This document shows positions 1 to 11,833 of a DNA stretch of 64,000 nucleotides, in pieces; position 1 is the stretch's first letter, and each line of letters begins with the position of its first letter. The notes under the pieces are model-generated. The model was not told the origin of the DNA, did not search any database, and saw only the letters and a list, made by a program, of their open reading frames with translations. A program made the position numbers and the translations under genes. The stretch is from Membranipora membranacea (Eukaryota > Bryozoa > Gymnolaemata > Cheilostomatida > Membraniporidae), in the NCBI GenBank assembly GCA_914767715.1, contig OU612071.1, positions 16,610,948 through 16,674,947 of the forward strand. The letters are read 5' to 3'.

Positions 1-51
1 TTGCAAAATACCTAGATAGAAAACGCATGGTCACAGGGAGCTCATAATTTA

Positions 52-2012
52 GATGAGATATAGGGACGTCATTGCGAACCTTAAAACAGAGTTTCAAGCG
101 TTTCTAAGCTAGTACAGAATTATGCCAAATTATTGGCTAATTTCCCCAGGACCGTACCTATCGATTTTTGTCAATTTCTTGCATAATACCTAGATAGAAA
201 ACGCATCGTCACAGGGGGTTAATATTTTAGATGAGACATAGGAACGTCATTGCGAACCTCAAAACAGAGTTTCAAGCGTTTCTAAGCTAGTAAAGAATTA
301 TGCCCAATTATTAGTTAATTTGCCCAGGACCGTATTTATCAATTTTTGTCAATTTCTTACAAAATACCTAGATAGAAAACGCATCGTCACAGGGGGTTAA
401 TATTTTAGATGAGATATGGGAACGTCATTGCGAACCTCAAAACAGAGTTTCAAGCGTTTCTAAGCAAGTAAAGAATTATGCCCAATTATTGGCTAATTTC
501 CCCAGGACCGTACCTATCGATTTTTGTCGATTTCTTGCAAAATACCTAGATAGAAAACGCATGGTCACAGGGAGCTCATATTTTAGATGAGATATAGGGA
601 CGTCATTGCGAACCTTAAAACAGAGTTTCAAGCGTTTCTAAGCTAGTACAGAATTATGCCAAATTATTGGCTAATTTCCCCAGGACCGTACCTATCGATT
701 TTTGTCAATTTCTTGCATAATACCTAGATAGAAAACGCATCGTCACAGGGGGTTAATATTTTAGAAGGGACATAGGAACGTCATTGCGAACCTCAAAACA
801 GAGTTTCAAGCGTTTCTAAGCAAGTAAAGAATTATGCCCAATTATTGGCTAATTTCCCCAGGACCGTACCTATCGATTTTTGTCGATTTCTTGCAAAATA
901 CCTAGATAGAAAACGCATGGTCACAGGGAGCTCATATTTTAGATGAGATATAGGGACGTCATTGCGAACCTTAAAACAGAGTTTCAAGCGTTTCTAAGCT
1001 AGTACAGAATTATGCCAAATTATTGGCTAATTTCCCCAGGACCGTACCTATCGATTTTTGTCAATTTCTTGCATAATACCTAGATAGAAAACGCATCGTC
1101 ACAGGGGGTTAATATTTTAGAAGGGACATAGGAACGTCATTGCGAACCTCAAAACAGAGTTTCAAGCGTTTCTAAGCTAGTAAAGAATTCTGCCCAATTA
1201 TTGGCTAATTTCCCCAGGACCGTACCTATCGATTTTTGTCCATCTCTTGCAAAATACCTAGATAAGAAACGCAACGTCGCAGGGAGCTAATATTTTAGAT
1301 AAGATATAGGGACGTCACTGCGAACCTCAAAACAGAGTTTCAAGCGTTTCTAAGCGAGTTAAAAATTCTGCTCAATTATTGGCTAATTTCCCCAGGACCG
1401 TACCTATCGATTTTTGTCCGTTTCTGGCAAAATGCCTAGATAGAAAACGCATCGTCACAGGGAGCTAATGTTTTAGATGAGATATAGGGACGTCATTGCG
1501 AACCTCAAAACAGAGTTTCAAGCGTTTTTAAGCTAGTAAAGAATTCTGCCCAATTATTGGCTAATTTCCCCAGGACCGTACCTATCGATTTTTGTCCATT
1601 CCTTGCAAAATACCTAGATAAGAAACGCAACGTCACAGGGAGCTAATATTTTAGATAAGATATAGGGACGTCATTGCGAACCTCAAAACAGAGTTTCAAG
1701 CGTTTCTAAGCGAGTTAAGAATTCTGCTCAATTATTGGCTAATTTCCCCAGGACCGTACCTATCGATTTTTGTCCGTTTCTGGCAAAATGCCTAGATAAG
1801 AAACGCAACGTCACAGGGAGCTAATAGTTTAGATAAGATATAGGGACATCATTGCGAACCTCAAAACAGAGTTTCAAGCGTTTCTAAGCTAGTAAAGAAT
1901 TCTGCCCAATTATTGGCTAATTTCCCCAGGACCGCCGTACCTATCGATTTTTGTTGATTTCTTGCAAAATAACTATGTAGAAAATGCATCGTCACAGGGG
2001 GCTAATATTTTA
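52..2012 (+). repeat. Subfamily A HOR copy, 11 monomers
   Basis: Eleven units (1961 bp = 11 x 178 + 3) start at 52, 230, 408, 586, 764, 942, 1120, 1298, 1476, 1654 and 1832; bases 1-51 are the tail of a preceding unit. The variant order matches the block at 7018-8619. The offset is 6966 for the first four units and 6610 from 1120 onward, a 356-bp (two-monomer) difference: the units at 764 and 942 are extra here. The last unit carries the CCGCCG expansion at about 1934. Confidence 0.85.
482..492. other. CCAAT/ATTGG dyad in the monomer (representative)
   Basis: CCAATTATTGG has perfect 5-base arms around one central base and sits at unit position 75-85. It recurs in most subfamily A units with the ATGCCC or CTGCCC form. 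Subfamily B units have CCAATTAATGG or CCAAATATTGG, which keep part of the dyad. The outer sequence on the minus strand reads AGCCAAT, the usual CCAAT-box form. Protein binding is not shown. Confidence 0.4.
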
Positions 2013-3801
2013 GATGAGATATAGGGACGTCATTGCGAACGTCAAAACAGAGTTTCAAGCGTTTCTAAGCTAGTACAGAATTATGCCAAATTATTGGCTA
2101 ATTTCCCCAGGACCGTACCTATCGATCTTTGTCAATTTCTTGCAATATACCTAGATGGAAATCGTATCGTCACAGGAAACTAATATTTTACATGAGATAT
2201 AGGGAAGTCATTGCGAACCTCAAAACAGAGTTTCAAGCGTTTCTTAGCGAGTAAAGAATTCTGCCCAATTATCGGCTAATTTCCCCAGGACCGTACCTAT
2301 CGATTTTTGTCGATTTCTTGCAAAATACCTAGATAGAAAACGCATGTTTACAGGGAGCTAATATTTTATATGAGATATAGGGACGTACGTCATTGCGAAC
2401 CTCAAAACAGAGTATCAAGCGTTTCTGAGCTAGTACAGAATTATGCCAAACTATTGGCTAATTTCCCCAGGACCGTACCTATCAATTTTTGTCAATTTCT
2501 TGCATAATACCTAGATAGAAAACACATCGTCACAGGGGGTTAATGTTTTAGATGAGACATAGGAACGTCATTGCGAACCTCAAAACAGAGTTTCAAGCGT
2601 TTCTAAGCTAGTAAAAAATTATGCCCAATTATTGGTTAATTTGCCCAGGACCGTACTTATCGATTTTTGTCAATTTCTTACAAAATACCTAGATAGAAAA
2701 CGCATCGTCACAGGGGGTTAATATTTTAGATGAGATATAGGAACGTCATTGCGAACCTCAAAACAGAGATTCAAGCGTTTCTAAGCAAGTAAAGAATTAT
2801 GCCCAATTATTGGCTAATTTCCCCAGGACCGTACCTATCGATATTTGCCGATTTCTTGCAAAATACCTAGATAGAAAACGCATCGTCACAGGAAGCTAAT
2901 ATTTTAGATGAGACATAGGGACGTCATTGCGAACCTCAATATATAGTTTTAAGAGTTCCTAAGCTAGTAAAGATATTATGCCAAATTATTGGCTAATTTC
3001 CCCAGGACCGTACCGATCGATATTTGCCGATTTCTTGCAAAATACCTAGATAGAAAACGCATCGTCACAGGAAGCTAATATTTTAGATGAGACATAGGGA
3101 CGTCATTGCGAACCTCAATATATAGTTTTAAGAGTTCCTAAGCTAGTAAAGATATTATGCCAAATTATTGGCTAATTTCCCCAGGACCGTACCTATCGAT
3201 GTTTGTCAATTTCTTGCAAAACACCTAGATAGCAAACGCATCGTCACAGGGAGCTAATATTTTAGATGAGATATAGGGAAGTCATTGCGAACCTCAAAAC
3301 AGAGTTTCAAGCGTTTCTTAGCGAGTAAAGAATTCTGCCCAATTATCGGCTAATTTCCCCAGGACCGTACCTATTGATATTTGTCAATTTCTTGCAATAT
3401 ACCTAGATGGAAATCGTATCGTCACAGGAAAATAATATTTTACATGAGATATAGGGAAGTCATTGCGAACCTCAAAACAGAGTTTCAAGCGTTTCTTAGC
3501 GAGTAAAGAATTCTGCCCAATTATCGGCTAATTTCCCCAGGACCGTACCTATCGATTTTTGTCCGTTTCTGGCAAAATGCCTAGATAAGAAACGCAACGT
3601 CACAGGGAGCTAATAGTTTAGATAAGATATAGGGACATCATTGCGAACCTCAAAACAGAGTTTCAAGCGTTTCTAAGCTAGTAAAGAATTCTGCCCAATT
3701 ATTGGCTAATTTCCCCAGGACCGCCGTACCTATCGATTTTTGTTGATTTCTTGCAAAATAACTATGTAGAAAATGCATCGTCACAGGGGGCTAATATTTT
3801 A
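2013..3801 (+). repeat. Subfamily A HOR, 10-mer of 1789 bp
   Basis: Ten units start at 2013, 2191, 2369, 2551, 2729, 2907, 3086, 3265, 3443 and 3621. The excess of 9 over 1780 is fully explained by one 182-bp unit, two 179-bp units and one 181-bp unit. The CCGCCG mark at 1931 recurs at 3720 (offset 1789), and the GCATGTTTACAGG mark at 2342 recurs at 4131 (same offset). It contains one copy of the five-monomer cassette (2369-3264). Confidence 0.87.
2369..3264 (+). repeat. Five-monomer cassette, 896 bp (type example)
   Basis: Order: a 182-bp unit with GACGTACGTC; a 178-bp unit (GTTAATTTGCCC); a 178-bp unit (GCAAGTAAAG); then two 179-bp units with CAATATATAG. 182 + 178 + 178 + 179 + 179 = 896. 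Full copies also lie at 4158-5053, 5410-6305, 10938-11833, 15395-16290, 20570-21465, 29493-30388, 32529-33424 and 33425-34320. Shortened forms lack both 179-bp units (17894-18431, 23069-23606, about 25388-25925) or one of them (26994-27710). Confidence 0.85.
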
Positions 3802-6305
3802 GATGAGATATAGGGACGTCATTGCGAACGTCAAAACAGAGTTTCAAGCGTTTCTAAGCTAGTACAGAATTATGCCAAATTATTGGCTAATTTCCCCAGG
3901 ACCGTACCTATCGATCTTTGTCAATTTCTTGCAATATACCTAGATGGAAATCGTATCGTCACAGGAAACTAATATTTTACATGAGACATAGGGAAGTCAT
4001 TGCGAACCTCAAAACAGAGTTTCAAGCGTTTCTTAGCGAGTAAAGAATTCTGCCCAATTATCGGCTAATTTCCCCAGGACCGTACCTATCGATTTTTGTC
4101 GATTTCTTGCAAAATACCTAGATAGAAAACGCATGTTTACAGGGAGCTAATATTTTATATGAGATATAGGGACGTACGTCATTGCGAACCTCAAAACAGA
4201 GTATCAAGCGTTTCTGAGCTAGTACAGAATTATGCCAAACTATTGGCTAATTTCCCCAGGACCGTACCTATCAATTTTTGTCAATTTCTTGCATAATACC
4301 TAGATAGAAAACACATCGTCACAGGGGGTTAATGTTTTAGATGAGACATAGGAACGTCATTGCGAACCTCAAAACAGAGTTTCAAGCGTTTCTAAGCTAG
4401 TAAAAAATTATGCCCAATTATTGGTTAATTTGCCCAGGACCGTACTTATCGATTTTTGTCAATTTCTTACAAAATACCTAGATAGAAAACGCATCGTCAC
4501 AGGGGGTTAATATTTTAGATGAGATATAGGAACGTCATTGCGAACCTCAAAACAGAGATTCAAGCGTTTCTAAGCAAGTAAAGAATTATGCCCAATTATT
4601 GGCTAATTTCCCCAGGACCGTACCTATCGATATTTGCCGATTTCTTGCAAAATACCTAGATAGAAAACGCATCGTCACAGGAAGCTAATATTTTAGATGA
4701 GACATAGGGACGTCATTGCGAACCTCAATATATAGTTTTAAGAGTTCCTAAGCTAGTAAAGATATTATGCCAAATTATTGGCTAATTTCCCCAGGACCGT
4801 ACCGATCGATATTTGCCGATTTCTTGCAAAATACCTAGATAGAAAACGCATCGTCACAGGAAGCTAATATTTTAGATGAGACATAGGGACGTCATTGCGA
4901 ACCTCAATATATAGTTTTAAGAGTTCCTAAGCTAGTAAAGATATTATGCCAAATTATTGGCTAATTTCCCCAGGACCGTACCTATCGATGTTTGTCAATT
5001 TCTTGCAAAACACCTAGATAGCAAACGCATCGTCACAGGGAGCTATTATTTTAGATGAGATATAGGGAAGTCATTGCGAACCTCAAAACAGAGTTTCAAG
5101 CGTTTCTTAGCGAGTAAAGAATTCTGCCCAATTATCGGCTAATTTCCCCAGGACCGTACCTATTGATATTTGTCAATTTCTTGCAATATACCTAGATGGA
5201 AATCGTATCGTCACAGGAAAATAATATTTTACATGAGATATAGGGAAGTCATTGCGAACCTCAAAACAGAGTTTCAAGCGTTTCTTAGCGAGTAAAGAAT
5301 TCTGCCCAATTATCGGCTAATTTCCCCAGGACCGTACCTATCGATTTTTGTCGATTTCTTGCAAAATACCTAGATAGAAAACGCATGTTTACAGGGAGCT
5401 AATATTTTATATGAGATATAGGGACGTACGTCATTGCGAACCTCAAAACAGAGTATCAAGCGTTTCTGAGCTAGTACAGAATTATGCCAAACTATTGGCT
5501 AATTTCCCCAGGACCGTACCTATCAATTTTTGTCAATTTCTTGCATAATACCTAGATAGAAAACACATCGTCACAGGGGGTTAATGTTTTAGATGAGACA
5601 TAGGAACGTCATTGCGAACCTCAAAACAGAGTTTCAAGCGTTTCTAAGCTAGTAAAAAATTATGCCCAATTATTGGTTAATTTGCCCAGGACCGTACTTA
5701 TCGATTTTTGTCAATTTCTTACAAAATACCTAGATAGAAAACGCATCGTCACAGGGGGTTAATATTTTAGATGAGATATAGGAACGTCATTGCGAACCTC
5801 AAAACAGAGATTCAAGCGTTTCTAAGCAAGTAAAGAATTATGCCCAATTATTGGCTAATTTCCCCAGGACCGTACCTATCGATTTTTGTCGATTTCTTGC
5901 AAAATACCTAGATAGAAAACGCATCGTCACAGGAAGCTAATATTTTAGATGAGACATAGGGACGTCATTGCGAACCTCAATATATAGTTTTAAGAGTTCC
6001 TAAGCTAGTAAAGATATTATGCCAAATTATTGGCTAATTTCCCCAGGACCGTACCGATCGATATTTGCCGATTTCTTGCAAAATACCTAGATAGAAAACG
6101 CATCGTCACAGGAAGCTAATATTTTAGATGAGACATAGGGACGTCATTGCGAACCTCAATATATAGTTTTAAGAGTTCCTAAGCTAGTAAAGATATTATG
6201 CCAAATTATTGGCTAATTTCCCCAGGACCGTACCTATCGATGTTTGTCAATTTCTTGCAAAACACCTAGATAGCAAACGCATCGTCACAGGGAGCTATTA
6301 TTTTA
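3802..6305 (+). repeat. Shortened follow-on of the 1789-bp HOR, including a 1252-bp 7-mer
   Basis: Units start at 3802, 3980, 4158, 4340, 4518, 4696, 4875, 5054, 5232, 5410, 5592, 5770, 5948 and 6127. The GCATGTTTACAGG mark at 4131 recurs at 5383, 1252 bp later (7 x 178 + 6). The 7-mer lacks the monomers carrying the CCGCCG mark and the GAACGTC form, so it is a 10-mer that lost three units in register. The five-monomer cassette lies at 4158-5053 and 5410-6305. Confidence 0.82.
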
Positions 6306-6838
6306 GATGAGATACAGGGACTTCATTTTGAACCTCAAAACAGATTTTCAAGCGTTTCTAGTTAGTAAAGAATTCTGCCAAATTATTGGCTTATTTCCCC
6401 AGGACCGTACCTATCGATTTTTGTCGATTTCTTGCAAAATACCTAGATAGAATACGCATCGTCACAGGGAGCTCATATTTTATATGAGATATATGGACGT
6501 CATTGCGAACCTCAAAACAGAGTTTCAAGCGTTTCTAAACTAGTAAGGTATTTTGCCAAATTATTGGCTAATTTCCCCAGGACCGTACCTATCGATTTTT
6601 GTCGATTTCTTGCAAATTATCTAGATAGAAGACGCAGAGTTACAGGGGGCTAATATTTTACATGAGATATAGGGAAGTCATTGCGAACCTCAAAACAGAG
6701 TTTCAAGCGTTTCTTAGCGAGTAAAGAATTCTGCCCAATTATTGGCTAATTTCCCCAGGACCGTACCTATCGATTTTTGTTGATTTCTTGCAAAATACCT
6801 AGATAGAAAACGCATGTTTACAGGGAGCTCATATTTTA
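6306..6838 (+). repeat. Three-monomer linker block
   Basis: Three units start at 6306 (177 bp, GATACAGGGACTTCATTTTG with CTAGTTAGT), 6483 (CTAAACTAGTAAGGTATTTT) and 6661 (CATGAG with CTTAGCGAG). The same ordered trio follows the five-monomer cassette or its short form at about 16291, 18432, 21466, 23607, 27711 and 30389, so it behaves as a unit of HOR construction. Confidence 0.75.
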
Positions 6839-8619
6839 GATGAGATATAGGGACGTCATTGCGAATCTCAAAAAAAGAGTTTCAAGCGTTTCTAAGCCAG
6901 CAAAGAATTATGCCCAATTATTGGCTAATTTCCCCAGGACCGTACTTATCGATTTTTGTCGATTTCTTGCAAAATACCTAGATAGAAAACGCATGGTCAC
7001 AGGGAGCTCATAATTTAGATGAGATATAGGGACGTCATTGCGAACCTTAAAACAGAGTTTCAAGCGTTTCTAAGCTAGTACAGAATTATGCCAAATTATT
7101 GGCTAATTTCCCCAGGACCGTACCTATCGATTTTTGTCAATTTCTTGCATAATACCTAGATAGAAAACGCATCGTCACAGGGGGTTAATATTTTAGATGA
7201 GACATAGGAACGTCATTGCGAACCTCAAAACAGAGTTTCAAGCGTTTCTAAGCTAGTAAAGAATTATGCCCAATTATTAGTTAATTTGCCCAGGACCGTA
7301 TTTATCAATTTTTGTCAATTTCTTACAAAATACCTAGATAGAAAACGCATCGTCACAGGGGGTTAATATTTTAGATGAGATATGGGAACGTCATTGCGAA
7401 CCTCAAAACAGAGTTTCAAGCGTTTCTAAGCAAGTAAAGAATTATGCCCAATTATTGGCTAATTTCCCCAGGACCGTACCTATCGATTTTTGTCGATTTC
7501 TTGCAAAATACCTAGATAGAAAACGCATGGCCACAGGGAGCTCATATTTTAGATGAGATATAGGGACGTCATTGCGAACCTTAAAACAGAGTTTCAAGCG
7601 TTTCTAAGCTAGTACAGAATTATGCCAAATTATTGGCTAATTTCCCCAGGACCGTACCTATCGATTTTTGTCAATTTCTTGCATAATACCTAGATAGAAA
7701 ACGCATCGTCACAGGGGGTTAATATTTTAGAAGGGACATAGGAACGTCATTGCGAACCTCAAAACAGAGTTTCAAGCGTTTCTAAGCTAGTAAAGAATTC
7801 TGCCCAATTATTGGCTAATTTCCCCAGGACCGTACCTATCGATTTTTGTCCATCTCTTGCAAAATACCTAGATAAGAAACGCAACGTCGCAGGGAGCTAA
7901 TATTTTAGATAAGATATAGGGACGTCATTGCGAACCTCAAAACAGAGTTTCAAGCGTTTCTAAGCAAGTTAAGAATTCTGCTCAATTATTGGCTAATTTC
8001 CCCAGGACCGTACCTATCGATTTTTGTCCGTTTCTGGCAAAATGCCTAGATAGAAAACGCATCGTCACAGGGAGCTAATGTTTTAGATGAGATATAGGGA
8101 CGTCATTGCGAACCTCAAAACAGAGTTTCAAGCGTTTTTAAGCTAGTAAAGAATTCTGCCCAATTATTGGCTAATTTCCCCAGGACCGTACCTATCGATT
8201 TTTGTCCATTCCTTGCAAAATACCTAGATAAGAAACGCAACGTCACAGGGAGCTAATATTTTAGATAAGATATAGGGACGTCATTGCGAACCTCAAAACA
8301 GAGTTTCAAGCGTTTCTAAGCGAGTTAAGAATTCTGCTCAATTATTGGCTAATTTCCCCAGGACCGTACCTATCGATTTTTGTCCGTTTCTGGCAAAATG
8401 CCTAGATAAGAAACGCAACGTCACAGGGAGCTAATATTTTAGATAAGATATAGGGACATCATTGCGAACCTCAAAACAGAGTTTCAAGCGTTTCTAAGCT
8501 AGTAAAGAATTCTGCCCAATTATTGGCTAATTTCCCAAGGACCGTACCTATCGATTTTTGTTGATTTCTTGCAAAATACCTAGATAGAAAACGCATGTTT
8601 ACAGGGAGCTCATATTTTA
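6839..8619 (+). repeat. Subfamily A HOR, 10-mer of 1781 bp, copy 1
   Basis: Ten units, the first 179 bp long because of an extra A in GAATCTCAAAAAAAG. Starts: 6839, 7018, 7196, 7374, 7552, 7730, 7908, 8086, 8264, 8442. The next copy begins at 8620 with the same A-run monomer, 1781 bp on. Bases 1 onward of the window match 6967 onward, so the window opens inside a further copy of this type. Confidence 0.87.
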
Positions 8620-10402
8620 GATGAGATATAGGGACGTCATTGCGAATCTCAAAAAAAGAGTTTCAAGCGTTTCTAAGCCAGTAAAGAATTATGCCCAATT
8701 ATTGGCTAATTTCCCCAGGACCGTACTTATCGATTTTTGTCGATTTCTTGCAAAATACCTAGATAGAAAACGCATGGTCACAGGGAGCTCATAATTTAGA
8801 TGAGATATAGGGACGTCATTGCGAACCTTAAAACAGAGTTTCAAGCGTTTCTAAGCTAGTACAGAATTATGCCAAATTATTGGCTAATTTCCCCAGGACC
8901 GTACCTATCGATTTTTGTCAATTTCTTGCATAATACCTAGATAGAAAACGCATCGTCACAGGGGGTTAATATTTTAGATGAGACATAGGAACGTCATTGC
9001 GAACCTCAAAACAGAGTTTCAAGCGTTTCTAAGCTAGTAAAGAATTATGCCCAATTATTAGTTAATTTGCCCAGGACCGTATTTATCAATTTTTGTCAAT
9101 TTCTTACAAAATACCTAGATAGAAAACGCATCGTCACAGGGGGTTAATATTTTAGATGAGATATGGGAACGTCATTGCGAACCTCAAAACAGAGTTTCAA
9201 GCGTTTCTAAGCAAGTAAAGAATTATGCCCAATTATTGGCTAATTACCCAGGACCGTACCTATCGATTTTTGTCGATTTCTTGCAAAATACCTAGATAGA
9301 AAACGCATGGTCACAGGGAGCTCATATTTTAGATGAGATATAGGGACGTCATTGCGAACCTTAAAACAGAGTTTCAAGCGTTTCTAAGCTAGTACAGAAT
9401 TATGCCAAATTATTGGCTAATTTCCCCAGGACCGTACCTATCGATTTTTGTCAATTTCTTGCATAATACCTAGATAGAAAACGCATCGTCACAGGGGGTT
9501 AATATTTTAGAAGGGACATAGGAACGTCATTGCGAACCTCAAAACAGAGTTTCAAGCGTTTCTAAGCTAGTAAAGAATTCTGCCCAATTATTGGCTAATT
9601 TCCCCAGGACCGTACCTATCGATTTTTGTCCATCTCTTGCAAAATACCTAGATAAGAAACGCAACGTCGCAGGGAGCTAATATTTTAGATAAGATATAGG
9701 GACGTCATTGCGAACCTCAAAACAGAGTTTCAAGCGTTTCTAAGCGAGTTAAGAATTCTGCTCAATTATTGGCTAATTTCCCCAGGACCGTACCTATCGA
9801 TTTTTGTCCGTTTCTGGCAAAATGCCTAGATAGAAAACGCATCGTCACAGGGAGCTAATGTTTTAGATGAGATATAGGGACGTCATTGCGAACCTCAAAA
9901 CAGAGTTTCAAGCGTTTTTAAGCTAGTAAAGAATTCTGCCCAATTATTGGCTAATTTCCCCAGGACCGTACCTATCGATTTTTGTCCATTCCTTGCAAAA
10001 TACCTAGATAAGAAACGCAACGTCACAGGGAGCTAATATTTTAGATAAGATATAGGGACGTCATTGCGAACCTCAAAACAGAGTTTCAAGCGTTTCTAAG
10101 CGAGTTAAGAATTCTGCTCAATTATTGGCTAATTTCCCCAGGACCGTACCTATCGATTTTTGTCCGTTTCTGGCAAAATGCCTAGATAAGAAACGCAACG
10201 TCACAGGGAGCTAATATTTTAGATAAGATATAGGGACATCATTGCGAACCTCAAAACAGAGTTTCAAGCGTTTCTAAGCTAGTAAAGAATTCTGCCCAAT
10301 TATTGGCTAATTTCCCCAGGACCGCCGTACCTATCGATTTTTGTCGATTTCTTGCAAAATAACTATGTAGAAAACGCATCGTCACAGGGGGCTAATATTT
10401 TA
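8620..10402 (+). repeat. Subfamily A HOR, 10-mer of 1783 bp, copy 2
   Basis: Same monomer order as 6839-8619. Starts: 8620, 8799, 8977, 9155, 9332, 9510, 9688, 9866, 10044, 10222. The unit at 9155 is one base short (CTAATTACCC in place of CTAATTTCCCC) and the last unit has the CCGCCG expansion at 10321, giving 1783 rather than 1781. Confidence 0.85.
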
Positions 10403-11833
10403 GATGAGATATAGGGACGTCATTGCGAACGTCAAAACAGAGTTTCAAGCGTTTCTAAGCTAGTACAGAATTATGCCAAATTATTGGCTAATTTCCCCAG
10501 GACCGTACCTATCGATCTTTGTCAATTTCTTGCAATATACCTAGATGGAAATCGTATCGTCACAGGAAAATAATATTTTACATGAGATATAGGGAAGTCA
10601 TTGCGAACCTCAAAACAGAGTTTCAAGCGTTTCTTAGCGAGTAAAGAATTCTCCCCAATTATCGGCTAATTTCCCCAGGACCGTACCTATCGATTTTTGT
10701 CGATTTCTTGCAAAATACCTAGATAGAAAACGCATGTTTACAGGGAGCTCATATTTTAGATGAGATATAGGGACGTCATTGCGAATCTCAAAAAAAGAGT
10801 TTCAAGCGTTTCTAAGCCAGTAAAGAATTATGCCCAATTATTGGCTAATTTCCCCAGGACCGTACCTATCGATTTTTGTCGATTTCTTGCAAAACACCTA
10901 GATAGAAAACGCATCGTCACAGGGAGCTAATATTTTATATGAGATATAGGGACGTAGGTCATTGCGAACCTCAAAACAGAGTATCAAGCGTTTCTGAGCT
11001 AGTACAGAATTATGCCAAATTATTGGCTAATTTCCCCAGGACCGTACCTATCAATTTTTGTCAATTTCTTGCATAATACCTAGATAGAAAACACATCGTC
11101 ACAGGGGGTTAATGTTTTAGATGAGACATAGGAACGTCATTGCGAACCTCAAAACAGAGTTTCAAGCGTTTCTAAGCTAGTAAAAAATTATGCCCAATTA
11201 TTGGTTAATTTGCCCAGGACCGTACTTATCGATTTTTGTCAATTTCTTACAAAATACCTAGATAGAAAACACATCGTCACAGGGGGTTAATATTTTAGAT
11301 GAGATATAGGAACGTCATTGCGAACCTCAAAACAGAGTTTCAAGCGTTTCTAAGCAAGTAAAGAATTATGCCCAATTATTGGCTAATTTCCCCAGGACCG
11401 TACCTATCGATATTTGCCGATTTCTTGCAAAATACCTAGATAGAAAACGCATCGTCACAGGAAGCTAATATTTTAGATGAGACATAGGGACGTCATTGCG
11501 AGCCTCAATATATAGTTTTAAGAGTTCCTAAGCTAGTAAAGATATTATGCCAAATTATTGGCTAATTTCCCCAGGACCGTACCGATCGATATTTGCCGAT
11601 TTCTTGCAAAATACCTAGATAGAAAACGCATCGTCACAGGAAGCTAATATTTTAGATGAGACATAGGGACGTCATTGCGAACCTCAATATATAGTTTTAA
11701 GAGTTCCTAAGCTAGTAAAGATATTATGCCAAATTATTGGCTAATTTCCCCAGGACCGTACCTATCGATGTTTGTCAATTTCTTGCAAAACACCTAGATA
11801 GCAAACGCATCGTCACAGGGAGCTATTATTTTA
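10403..11833 (+). repeat. Three connecting monomers plus a five-monomer cassette
   Basis: Units start at 10403 (GAACGTC form), 10581 (CATGAG) and 10759 (179-bp A-run form). The five-monomer cassette follows at 10938-11833. The first cassette monomer here reads GACGTAGGTC rather than GACGTACGTC, one substitution in the expanded palindrome. Confidence 0.78.

Noticed and set aside
2853-2862. TATCGATA, identical to the Drosophila DRE (DREF) site, in units with CTATCGATATTTG.
   Set aside because: Present only in some units, one base from the common TATCGATTTT, and the host is unknown; an 8-base match in a repeated sequence is weak evidence.
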